From a bacterium (lineage in GTDB: Bacteria > Patescibacteriota > Minisyncoccia > Phycocordibacterales > SBAW01): 16,761 nt of DNA. The stretch spans positions 1 to 16,761 of the forward strand of contig JAKALC010000002.1 in NCBI GenBank assembly GCA_021813335.1, read 5' to 3'. The notes beneath the pieces were generated by a model. It searched no databases. It was not told the DNA's origin and worked only from the letters and a program-made list of their open reading frames with translations. A program made the translations under genes and the position numbers. Shown one piece after another: positions 1 through 6,881 of the stretch (position 1 is its first letter; each line of letters starts with the position of its first letter).

Positions 1-21
1 TGATCGGCGTCTTTCAGGACA

Positions 22-738
22 TCACCGATCGCCATGGCCTGGAAACCCAATTGCGCCGTTCCGCCGATACCGACGGAAACCGAGCTTATTCATCACGATG
101 CGGATAACGCGAATCAGGGCATCTATTGGAAAATAGACGGAACTCAAGCCGGCATCGTCCACCGCACGATACCGAAATACCAATTCACGGACCACATAAT
201 CCGTCGAGACGGGGAGCGCCGACGCGTCCGCTTTCTTGCGCGTAAGGTAATGGAAGAACACCTCCGGATTGTACGGCTTCACATGCGAGAGATCATCATA
301 GAATCGATTCCACAGGAGAGGTGTTGAGATGATAAGGATACCACCAGAAATGAGAACGCGATCGCATTCGCGCAGGAAGGTGAGGAGGTCTTCGTAGTAG
401 AGATGTTCAACGATATGGCTCAAATGTATGAACGAGACGGAACCGTCTTTAAATGGAAGTGGCGCAGGGGCGGTATACGCGACCCCTTTCCCGAATCGCT
501 CCCTGAGCAGGGCGATACTCCCTGGGTTCTGATCGAAAAGCTCGAGGTGCGGAAAGCGTTCCGGCAATTTCGCGTATGCGGCAAAAACACCGTCGGCTGC
601 ACCGATATCAACGACGATGGCTTCCGCGTCATCAGGCAAGTATCGTGCCGCAAGAGCATAAAAAGGCTCCCGCTTCGGGACGCTATACGTGCGCTTGAGC
701 ACAAAATCCTTCTTCCATCGACGGAGCGCCCCTCTCAT
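22..738 (-). CDS. Class I SAM-dependent methyltransferase (Methyltransf_11-like)
   Basis: This is a complete 238-residue protein with a Rossmann-type methyltransferase core. The SAM-binding motif I is VVDIGAADGVF (about residues 42-52). An acidic strand follows (LELFDQNPG), then a post-motif SHIVEHLYYEDLLTFLRECDR region and a GGILIISTP strand. It probably methylates a sugar or glycan, judged only by its neighbours; the acceptor cannot be read from the sequence. The ATG at 738 overlaps the TGA of the split glycosyltransferase (735-737) as ATGA, so the two are translationally coupled and this start is well supported. It is the last gene of the minus-strand run in the window. Only 21 bases lie beyond its stop and hold nothing recognisable. 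Confidence 0.85.
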   Translation of the reverse strand: MRGALRRWKKDFVLKRTYSVPKREPFYALAARYLPDDAEAIVVDIGAADGVFAAYAKLPERFPHLELFDQNPGSIALLRERFGKGVAYTAPAPLPFKDGSVSFIHLSHIVEHLYYEDLLTFLRECDRVLISGGILIISTPLLWNRFYDDLSHVKPYNPEVFFHYLTRKKADASALPVSTDYVVRELVFRYRAVDDAGLSSVYFPIDALIRVIRIVMNKLGFRRYRRNGAIGFPGHGDR

Positions 739-1034
739 GGCTTCTTCTTCGCGCGCGCCTCAACAACGAACATCTCGTAGAGTCTCACCTGCGCCTCAAT
801 GAGACGCTTCCGATCATAGTGCAACACGGCATGTTCGCGCGCTTTTCGGCTCATTTCCGGCCAGCGCTCCGGATGATTGACGTACTTCTCGAGAGCCTCC
901 GCGAGGCTTTCAGGATTCCCTTCCTCGGCGAGATAGCCGTTCACCCCATCTTTCACCTGATCAGGGAATCCGCTGTGGCGCGTAAGAACAGCGGGGAGGC
1001 CGGTGGCGAGCGCTTCTGACACGGCGACGTTCAT
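735..1034 (-). CDS. C-terminal fragment of a split family-4 glycosyltransferase
   Basis: This 99-residue open frame is the C-terminal end of a GT-B fold glycosyltransferase. It begins MNVAVSEALATGLPAV, the helix that carries the second glutamate of the nucleotide-sugar site in GT4 enzymes, and continues with HSGFPDQVKDGVNGYL and the usual closing helices. It lies in exactly the same reading frame as the upstream fragment (1053-2015). Only a TGA stop and six codons separate the two. It could be made by restart at the ATG at 1034, by readthrough, or not at all if the gene is dead. A TATAAT hexamer sits 9 bases before this ATG. Its own stop overlaps the next gene's ATG (ATGA). On its own this piece lacks the whole acceptor domain. 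Confidence 0.7.
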   Translation of the reverse strand: MNVAVSEALATGLPAVLTRHSGFPDQVKDGVNGYLAEEGNPESLAEALEKYVNHPERWPEMSRKAREHAVLHYDRKRLIEAQVRLYEMFVVEARAKKKP

Positions 1035-1043
1035 GGCAGTACG

Positions 1044-1049
1044 ATTATA
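1044..1049 (-). promoter_or_regulatory. Perfect TATAAT hexamer at the break in the split glycosyltransferase
   Basis: On the minus strand a perfect TATAAT lies between the in-frame TGA (1053-1055) and the ATG at 1034, with 9 bases between hexamer and ATG. A start site about 7 bases downstream of the hexamer would fall 2-3 bases before the ATG, giving an almost leaderless message for the C-terminal fragment. No convincing -35 and no TG at the extended -10 position are seen. The hexamer also reads in frame as Tyr-Asn, so it may be coincidence. Confidence 0.35.
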
Positions 1050-1052
1050 CTC

Positions 1053-2015
1053 TCATTCGCGATCGCCGTTCGGGGCGACCTTTGAGGCCTGCACGTACAG
1101 ATCTGCTCCGCGATAGAGCCCAAAGAGTTCTTCGGGCTGCATGCGACCGGGGAAGGAAACGATGTCTGTTACGCGGAGCTTCTTTGCAAGCGCTTTGAGT
1201 TCTGCGTCGAGATGTCCGCTGCCGACGATGGTCACGCGGAACGGGGTTCTCGTCCTCTTCCTGAGAAGAGCCACTGCGCGAAGAAGGTCGTCGAACCCTT
1301 TCTTCTCCGTGAACCGACCCACAGACACGAGGCGGGTCGATTCCCCTGGGTGCGCGTGGCGCTCGTGCCACTCGATATGCTCGGTATCGACGCCAGCCGG
1401 GAGTGGCATGATCTTCGCAGGATCAAACCCCGCTTCGCGGACGAGCCGCTCTTTCATGTCCTCGGACATAGTGAGGAAGAACGCACCTTCTGTCTTCAGC
1501 CGATCGTAATAGTGCAGGCCTTTCTCCTTTAGCTTCATACTTGCATCGTAGCCGTAAAAAGTAGTGATGAATGGCGTGCTCGTATAAGGTTCGCCGAGCA
1601 TATCGCGAATGATAAGGTACCGATTCGCAATCGGGCCGTAATTGCAGTGCACAATGTCAAACGATTTGCCGACGAACGGCGCCACCCAGAAGAGTGTGCG
1701 GAATGACCGAACAAGATCACCGTGCCGCTTCAGGTTGAGAGCCCGGCACAGCACGCGCGGATTACGTACGACAAGCCGACACGCGACGCCGAAAGCATTC
1801 AAAAGGCGCTGGACCAGATTTTTCGGTGGCTCGAGATCAGCTGTGAACTCCCGCATCCGGTACTGATCGTATCGGCGATGTATGAAAGAAGCGTCACCGG
1901 GGCCGAAGGCGAAAATGGAAACTTCGATGCCTTGATCAATCAGGTCGCCAATCTGATTGATGATGAACGTCTCTGCGAACTGGGGGAATGGTCCGGTAAT
2001 GATCGCTATCTTCAT
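1053..2015 (-). CDS. N-terminal part of a split family-4 glycosyltransferase (WcaL/colanic-acid type)
   Basis: This 320-residue fragment covers the acceptor domain and most of the donor domain of a GT-B glycosyltransferase. It begins MKIAIITGPFPQFAETFI, the usual opening of WcaL/AmsK-like enzymes. It contains ITTFYGYD (about 149-156), the interdomain VSVGRFTEKKGFDDLLRA (231-246) and VTIVGSG (261-267). It ends at SKVAPNGDRE followed by TGA at 1053-1055. Normal family members run straight from this GDxE segment into the region found in the next open frame, which is in the same frame. Read through, the gene (735-2015) would encode about 426 residues, a normal family length. The cause could be a nonsense or short-insertion mutation, a sequencing or assembly error, or a genuine two-piece enzyme. 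The ATG at 2015 has no clear Shine-Dalgarno sequence. Confidence 0.8.
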   Translation of the reverse strand: MKIAIITGPFPQFAETFIINQIGDLIDQGIEVSIFAFGPGDASFIHRRYDQYRMREFTADLEPPKNLVQRLLNAFGVACRLVVRNPRVLCRALNLKRHGDLVRSFRTLFWVAPFVGKSFDIVHCNYGPIANRYLIIRDMLGEPYTSTPFITTFYGYDASMKLKEKGLHYYDRLKTEGAFFLTMSEDMKERLVREAGFDPAKIMPLPAGVDTEHIEWHERHAHPGESTRLVSVGRFTEKKGFDDLLRAVALLRKRTRTPFRVTIVGSGHLDAELKALAKKLRVTDIVSFPGRMQPEELFGLYRGADLYVQASKVAPNGDRE

Positions 2016-2045
2016 AATTGCATGCGGGTGGTTTGTAAACTAGGG

Positions 2046-2834
2046 TCATTTTGAGGCAACACATACCACCTCAAAACCGAAGTGCCGCGAGAGCCATCGA
2101 TTGGTGAATCGGTCAACGAACGTGACGAACCGATTTAACACCTTCCCCGCCACCGCGAACGCGGGATGTGTTTCTCGCAAACGGAATATGCCATACGCGA
2201 TATAAAAACCGTCCTGGGCAATAACCTTCCCTTCACATTCGCGTATAAGCGCGCACAGTTCTCCAGATGAGTACGATTTCTCATACCCATATTTGTAGGG
2301 TCTACCGATGAGTTGGAGTACGAACTTGCCTAAGGTATGAAAATTCCAGTAGTTTACTGTTGATACTATAAGTCGGCCGCCTGGACGAAGCACGCGCAGC
2401 ATTTCACGAATTGCCCGCTCGGGATGATCCACATGCTGAATGACCACATCACAAAAGACGACGTCAAACGAATTATCGGCATACGAAAGGCAAAACATAT
2501 CCTCCCTCTGGACAATACTATTTGTTACCCCGACGATATCAACAGAATGCCGAATAACCGATAGAGAATCCTCCGTAATGTCCGTCAGGTACACTTTGCT
2601 TCCTGGAAGATCTTTGGCAAACCGAACACCATAACGGCCACTGCCGCTTCCGACATCAAGCAATCGTTGGGTGCTGTTTGGGATGTACTTTTTAAAAACA
2701 GGGTATCCCTCCACGAAGAGTCGGTTGCTGAACAGTTCTCTGCGTGTCACCGGTTTCTCTCGACGCCAGAACGCACCCCAAATCTCATTTACGCGATCTT
2801 GAGAAATCGCATTCTTGGCATTTCCAGCTTGCAT
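2046..2834 (-). CDS. Class I SAM-dependent methyltransferase
   Basis: This is a 262-residue methyltransferase when started at the ATG at 2834. Motif I is LLDVGSGSGRYG (58-69), motif II is YLTDI (82-86), and a QHVDHPERAIREMLRVLRPGG segment leads into the RLIVSTVNYW strand. A TTG at 2858 would add eight residues, but the ATG fits better because an extended -10 (TGC plus TTTAAT) ends 6 bases before it. The gene is noticeably more AT-rich than the high-coordinate end of the window, which suggests separate acquisition. It leads the block 2834-22 and is followed by a 30-base gap before the split glycosyltransferase. The substrate is unknown; a sugar or glycan hydroxyl is inferred from context. Confidence 0.82.
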   Translation of the reverse strand: MQAGNAKNAISQDRVNEIWGAFWRREKPVTRRELFSNRLFVEGYPVFKKYIPNSTQRLLDVGSGSGRYGVRFAKDLPGSKVYLTDITEDSLSVIRHSVDIVGVTNSIVQREDMFCLSYADNSFDVVFCDVVIQHVDHPERAIREMLRVLRPGGRLIVSTVNYWNFHTLGKFVLQLIGRPYKYGYEKSYSSGELCALIRECEGKVIAQDGFYIAYGIFRLRETHPAFAVAGKVLNRFVTFVDRFTNRWLSRHFGFEVVCVASK

Positions 2835-2840
2835 CGCCGT

Positions 2841-2849
2841 ATTAAAGCA
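2841..2849 (-). promoter_or_regulatory. Extended -10 element for the methyltransferase at 2046-2834
   Basis: On the minus strand TG, one base, then TTTAAT (one mismatch from TATAAT) lies 6 bases before the ATG at 2834. A start site 7 bases after the hexamer would coincide with the A of the ATG, giving a leaderless message. No -35 is obvious, as is usual for extended -10 promoters. Motif inspection only. Confidence 0.4.
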
Positions 2850-2858
2850 CACTGCCAA

Positions 2859-2917
2859 TTTATGTGCCCAGATAACCTTTCCCTGTATCTATAGGTACTA
2901 TACTATACTCACACGCT
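2859..2917. promoter_or_regulatory. Divergent intergenic region with a tandem TATACT
   Basis: This is the only head-to-head gap in the window, between the minus-strand methyltransferase and the plus-strand flippase. On the plus strand two overlapping TATACT hexamers occur at 2899-2904 and 2904-2909. The second is 8 bases before the GTG at 2918, so transcription could begin almost at the start codon. Read on the minus strand the same bases give TATAGT twice, and the palindrome CTATAG lies at 2889-2894, so the element could serve both directions. No good -35 match is seen on either strand. Confidence 0.45.
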
Positions 2918-4168
2918 GTGAACCTCATCTTGAAGAGCATCAATCGCATCATCGGCCATGGTGAACAGATTGCGCGCATGGACCTCAAGGTCTTACTGAA
3001 GGGGTTTACCTGGCTCTCTTTGAGCCAGGTGGTTGGTATTTCGACCGCCCTCGCCCTCGCCCTCGCCTACGCTCACTTCCTACCCAAGGACGTATATGGC
3101 ACCTATAAGTACGTGCTGGCAATCTTCGGGATATTGACTTTATTTGCATTGCCGGGGATGGACAGTGCGACCCAGAAATGGGTCGCGACAGGGAAAGAGG
3201 GTGTCTTCTGGAAAACGTTTCGGAAACGGGTTGAATGGGCCGGCGTTGGCGTCGCCATAGGGCTCGCGATGGGCCTGTACTACCTAGTGCACGGCAATGC
3301 TCTGCTCGCCTATTCTTTTTTGATTGCCTCTCCCCTGCTCCTTGTTCTTGACCCGTTCTCGCACTTCAACGCGCTCCTTGTCGGAAGGCAACAGTATCGG
3401 CAATCCAGCCGTTATAGCATCGGCATACAGCTCGCAACGTCGGCGATCATCCTGCTCACGGTCTATCTTACGAGGAACGTCGTCATTATCGTCGGATTCT
3501 ACTTCCTCTCATTCGTCATAGCGCGCGGCATCGCGTTCTGGCACGTTATCAAGCACTCGCCGCCAAACGACGAGCATGAGGACGGGGCTGTACGCTACGG
3601 CGCGCATTTCAGCATTATCAACATCATCGGTGTCGGTGCGGGCCAGCTTGATTCCATCCTACTGTTCCATTTCCTCGGCCCGGTCGCGCTTGCCGTCTAC
3701 TCCTTCGGCCAGGCGGCGGCCGATCAGGCAAAAAAGATTTTCAAGACCGTGACCACGGTGATTGCCTTTCCGAAGTTCGCATCGCTCAACACAGAACGCC
3801 TCAAAGAGGAACTGCCCCACAAGATACTGGTCGCCCATCTGGCGACGGTTCCGCTCGCCCTCATTTTCGTGCTTATCATACCGCCGTTCTACCACCTGCT
3901 CTTCCCTGCCTACGCCGAATCCATCCCCTACGCGCAGGTGATGGCCGGCTTGCTCGCCTTCTTCCCCATCCGGATGATTTCCACGGCAGTAAACGCGAAA
4001 GGGTCAATCCGCGATATTTACGCGATGAATTTGACGGCATCAGTCCTGCAAATAGCTTTCCTTTTCGTTATGGTCCCTCTGTACGGCATCTGGGGTGCCA
4101 TACTTGCGACTCCGATTCAGACGCTTATCACGAACGTCTACTCCGTGTGGATTTTCAAACGCTTGTAG
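2918..4168 (+). CDS. Wzx-type polysaccharide flippase (oligosaccharide/lipid exporter, MATE/MOP superfamily)
   Basis: This 416-residue, strongly hydrophobic protein has roughly a dozen predicted membrane helices, as in PF01943/PF13440 flippases. It has the typical N-terminal pattern: an amphipathic start, SLSQVVGISTALALALAYA as helix 1, then PKDVYGTYKYVLAIFGILTL and LPGMDSATQ. The C-terminal half shows FLGPVALAVYSFGQAAADQ and a closing GIWGAILATPIQTLI. It should flip lipid-linked glycan units across the cytoplasmic membrane. The GTG at 2918 is the longest start; an ATG at 2978 (residue 21, MDLKVLLKGF) is a plausible alternative giving 396 residues. It is the only plus-strand gene. Its last 14 bases overlap the 3' end of the opposing methyltransferase, leaving no room for a terminator between them. 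Confidence 0.88.
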   Translation: MNLILKSINRIIGHGEQIARMDLKVLLKGFTWLSLSQVVGISTALALALAYAHFLPKDVYGTYKYVLAIFGILTLFALPGMDSATQKWVATGKEGVFWKTFRKRVEWAGVGVAIGLAMGLYYLVHGNALLAYSFLIASPLLLVLDPFSHFNALLVGRQQYRQSSRYSIGIQLATSAIILLTVYLTRNVVIIVGFYFLSFVIARGIAFWHVIKHSPPNDEHEDGAVRYGAHFSIINIIGVGAGQLDSILLFHFLGPVALAVYSFGQAAADQAKKIFKTVTTVIAFPKFASLNTERLKEELPHKILVAHLATVPLALIFVLIIPPFYHLLFPAYAESIPYAQVMAGLLAFFPIRMISTAVNAKGSIRDIYAMNLTASVLQIAFLFVMVPLYGIWGAILATPIQTLITNVYSVWIFKRL

Positions 4169-4952
4169 CTTTGCGCGCGATGCCGAAGTGCCGGTAAGAG
4201 AATGATACTCTTGGCTGTTCCGTTGCGAGGAACTCTTTCCATGCGGCATTCCAATCGATATCGTCCGACAGAAGCAGGCCGCCCGCCCGCAACCGCTTCC
4301 ACGCTTCTTCAAACTCGAAGCGCATCGTGCCGTAGCTGTGGTCGCCGTCGTGATAGAACATATCGACAGATGGGACGCGGGAGAAGAGCTCGGGCAGTTC
4401 CGCATTTGAATCGCCGAGGATGAGTTCCCAGCGGCCGCGGAGCTCGTCCGGAATGAGCCAGCCCGGCCGCTTCCCTTCCGGCACGAATCCCTTGAGCTCC
4501 TCATTGCCTTCCGCGGTGGTATAGCGGCCGGGCGCCGTGCCGCTGTAGAACTGCGGCAGGTCGATGGAGTACAGCTTGCCTTTTCTATTCTCCGCGAGGG
4601 CGGCGAGGATGGCCGTCGAGGAACGGCCGCTCGCGACGCCGGTCTCGATGACGACGTCCGGCTGCTCCATGCGGACAAGCGTGTAAAGCATCATCACGTC
4701 GAAATCTCCCGAGTGGCCGACGGAAAATGCGCGCGCGAATGCGGGCGACGCGGTGAACCGCTCCAGGAGACGGTGTGCCGCGCTTCCCGCGCCATAGAAG
4801 CGCGCGAGGGATTCGTGCGCGGCTCGCCGGTCGCGCGCGAAGAGACGGCGCGCTTCAAGCGCCGGATGCCGCCAGAGGGAGCGTCCGAAGCGGAGCACGG
4901 GCCCGATGATCGGCAGTTCTTTCCCTTTCGCATAGAGCGAGTGGAGGATCAT
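4155..4952 (-). CDS. Class I SAM-dependent methyltransferase (Methyltransf_24 type)
   Basis: This is a 265-residue protein. The SAM motif is VVIETGVASGRSSTAIL (100-116), followed by LYSIDLP (128-133) and the family hallmark DMFYHDGDHSYGTM (197-210), then GGLLLSDDI (224-232) before the C-terminal cap. HDGDHSY is typical of Methyltransf_24 enzymes found in glycan and natural-product clusters, often sugar O-methyltransferases. The open frame extends upstream to 5330, but those 126 codons are arginine-rich shadow of the upstream glycosyltransferase. The ATG at 4952 overlaps that gene's TGA as ATGA and fixes the start. The 3' end overlaps the convergent flippase by 14 bases. The acceptor is not identifiable. 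Confidence 0.85.
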   Translation of the reverse strand: MILHSLYAKGKELPIIGPVLRFGRSLWRHPALEARRLFARDRRAAHESLARFYGAGSAAHRLLERFTASPAFARAFSVGHSGDFDVMMLYTLVRMEQPDVVIETGVASGRSSTAILAALAENRKGKLYSIDLPQFYSGTAPGRYTTAEGNEELKGFVPEGKRPGWLIPDELRGRWELILGDSNAELPELFSRVPSVDMFYHDGDHSYGTMRFEFEEAWKRLRAGGLLLSDDIDWNAAWKEFLATEQPRVSFSYRHFGIARKATSV

Positions 4953-5869
4953 ATCATAGGCGTGATTCTTTTTTTGAAAACGGAGAAATAGAAGCGGGGG
5001 CCGAACAGGAGCGCGAGATAGTGGCGCGCATATACAGCATTCCACGGACGCGCGAGAAACGCCATGCGAGCGGCTCTCCGCATCCCCGCAACGTCTCGCG
5101 CTTCCCGATAGAGACCGAAGAGTATGAAGGCGATCCGCGCCCGGGCTCGCGGGCGCCCCGCGTAATCGGCCGCATGCTTCGCGAGAAGCATCTCGTGCCC
5201 CTGAATGATGTTCGCGAGATTCCCGCGGCCGCCCAGGTGCGCGCCATCGCCCTGCACGTTGATCCTGGTCAGGAGCGCATCGATGGAGAAAAACGGCTGC
5301 CGCTTTGCGAGCCGAAGCGTGAGATCCCATTCCTGGTTCTTAGGAAACGCTTCGTCGAAACCGCCCACCGCTTCGAACGCCGTTTTCCGCACCATAAGCG
5401 CGCTGGTCCATATGTAGGGGTGGAGCAGGGTGCGCGCAAACACGTTCACGAGACCCTTTTCGCGCGGCCAGCGGTCGCCGATATTCTTCCCCGCCTCGTC
5501 GCGGATCGCAACGCCCGTGAACGCGGCTGCCGCTTCGGGATGTTCCTTGAGCGCCGCGACCTGAATCGAGAGCTTTTCAGATAGCCACTCGTCGTCATCG
5601 TCAAGGAAGGCGATGAGCGCGGCGCGCGCTTCGCGCGCGCCGCGATTTCGGGCGGCCGGCGCGCCGCTATGCGATTTCTCCTGCGCAACGTATCGGATGC
5701 GCGCGTCAGAAAATGAGCGAACGATTCCTTCGGCATCCGCGGGATGATCCCCGTCGTCCACAACGATGATTTCAAAATCTTGGAACGTCTGCGCGAGGAC
5801 GGAGCGGAGCGCGCGCCGCAAGAGTTCGGGACGGTTATGCGTGGGGATGACGACGGAAACGGCGGGCAT
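4949..5869 (-). CDS. Family 2 glycosyltransferase (GT-A fold)
   Basis: This 306-residue protein opens with the GT2 signature VSVVIPTHNRPELLRRALRS (4-23). It has the nucleotide-binding VVDDGD (36-41), the conserved ARNRG (73-77), and the metal-binding acidic cluster FLDDDDEW (88-95) at the DxD position. A later NQEWDLTLRLAKR supplies the probable catalytic ED/WD element. No membrane helix is evident, so it is a cytosolic or peripheral enzyme that transfers a sugar to a lipid-linked intermediate. The ATG at 5869 lies one base after the TAA of the upstream family-4 enzyme, and its own TGA overlaps the next ATG, so it sits in the middle of a tight operon downstream of rmlBDC. Donor and acceptor are unknown. 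Confidence 0.9.
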   Translation of the reverse strand: MPAVSVVIPTHNRPELLRRALRSVLAQTFQDFEIIVVDDGDHPADAEGIVRSFSDARIRYVAQEKSHSGAPAARNRGAREARAALIAFLDDDDEWLSEKLSIQVAALKEHPEAAAAFTGVAIRDEAGKNIGDRWPREKGLVNVFARTLLHPYIWTSALMVRKTAFEAVGGFDEAFPKNQEWDLTLRLAKRQPFFSIDALLTRINVQGDGAHLGGRGNLANIIQGHEMLLAKHAADYAGRPRARARIAFILFGLYREARDVAGMRRAARMAFLARPWNAVYARHYLALLFGPRFYFSVFKKRITPMI

Positions 5870-5870
5870 A

Positions 5871-6875
5871 TTACGCCATCAGGATACTCTCGAGCTTCGC
5901 CGCCTGCTCTTCCCATGTCGGCATGCGTTCGATAAACCGCGTTCCCGCTTCCGCTATCCGCCGCCGCAACGGCTTGTCGGCGACGGCCGCTTCGAGCTTT
6001 TCCGCGAGCGCCTCGGTATCGCGCCGCGGCGCGACGAACGCGGTTTCGCCGTCTTTCGCGTACTCGCGCGAGCCGCCGTTATCGTAGGTGACGAGCGCGG
6101 CGCCGCACGCCATCGCCTCGACCGACGGAAGCCCAAACCCCTCGTCCCACGACGGGCAGAGGAACAGGTCGGCGCTGGCATAGAGCGCGCGCAGCTCCGC
6201 CGGTGACGGGTTGTGATGGTACTCGTCAAATCCAGCCGGCGGCTTCTTTGCGCGTACGCCGAAGCCGATAAGACGGATTTCCGGATGGTCGTGTTTGAGC
6301 CGCGTCACGATATCAACGCCTTCCCGCGTCCCCTTCCATGGATACGTATGCGCGAGGAGGAGAATGCGCGTCTTCCCGGGCGTACGGAGACCGGGTATCG
6401 TATGAAATTCCTCTCGATTGACCGTGTTCATCACAAGCGCGGGCGTCTCGCCAAATTCTTGTTCAAACAGCTCCTTGAGCCAGGTGGCGACCACGATTTT
6501 CTTGAGCTCCTTCGTTCGATACACGCGCTCGACCGCCGCGGGGTCACCGTGGTAGAGGCGCTCGTCATGCTGTATGAATTCAAACTTCTTTGCCGCGGTG
6601 TCGCAGGCGGCAAGCGCTTTGGCAACCTGCCAGGAGTCGGCGACGACGGCGTCGCACTCCCGCGCGCACGCTTTATTCCAGCTCCGCACATAATGCACCG
6701 GGACGCGAAAGCGTCCGCGCCATGTGCCGCGCCCGAAAAGCCGCTCGCGGAGTCCCGGGCGCGGGACGTACGCGCGAACGTCGTGGCCGCGCCGCGCGAG
6801 GAGGTCGGCGTACGTAAGCGTCACTTTCGTTCCGCCGGCGATCTTATAGTGCGGGAGCCAGAAGTGGATGCGCAT
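5871..6875 (-). CDS. Family 4 glycosyltransferase, possibly a rhamnosyltransferase
   Basis: This is a 334-residue GT-B enzyme. The N-terminal acceptor domain opens MRIHFWLPHYKIAGGTKVTL, with the glycine-rich loop after strand 1. The interdomain region holds LLLAHTYPWKGTREGVDIV (172-190). The donor site has a complete EX7E motif in WDEGFGLPSVEAMACG (Glu245 and Glu253). The first domain is somewhat short, as in WsaF-like and similar enzymes. It follows rmlC by only 6 bases, so a rhamnosyl donor is a reasonable guess from position; the sequence alone does not prove it. Retaining chemistry is expected for the family. The stop TAA at 5871-5873 is one base before the next start. Confidence 0.87.
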   Translation of the reverse strand: MRIHFWLPHYKIAGGTKVTLTYADLLARRGHDVRAYVPRPGLRERLFGRGTWRGRFRVPVHYVRSWNKACARECDAVVADSWQVAKALAACDTAAKKFEFIQHDERLYHGDPAAVERVYRTKELKKIVVATWLKELFEQEFGETPALVMNTVNREEFHTIPGLRTPGKTRILLLAHTYPWKGTREGVDIVTRLKHDHPEIRLIGFGVRAKKPPAGFDEYHHNPSPAELRALYASADLFLCPSWDEGFGLPSVEAMACGAALVTYDNGGSREYAKDGETAFVAPRRDTEALAEKLEAAVADKPLRRRIAEAGTRFIERMPTWEEQAAKLESILMA

Positions 6876-6881
6876 AGCGAG

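Noticed and set aside
1..21. Start of a further gene downstream of the first methyltransferase.
   Set aside because: The ATG overlapping its stop (positions 22-20 on the minus strand) meets a TGA two codons later, so no coding start can be supported in the remaining bases.
1053..1055. TGA read as glycine (Gracilibacteria/Absconditabacteria code), which would restore the split glycosyltransferase with a Gly after GDRE.
   Set aside because: Six gene junctions (738, 4952, 11681, 12772, 13395, 15780) use TGA as a working stop overlapping the next ATG, and rmlD, rmlC and others also end in TGA at normal family lengths. A global recoding does not fit.
1053..1055. Selenocysteine at the in-frame TGA.
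   Set aside because: The position is not a redox or catalytic cysteine site in GT4 enzymes, and I found no convincing downstream hairpin of the bacterial selenocysteine-insertion type.
4953..5330. N-terminal extension of the methyltransferase at 4155-4952.
   Set aside because: The extra codons are an out-of-frame image of the family-2 glycosyltransferase, and the ATGA overlap at 4952 fixes the real start.
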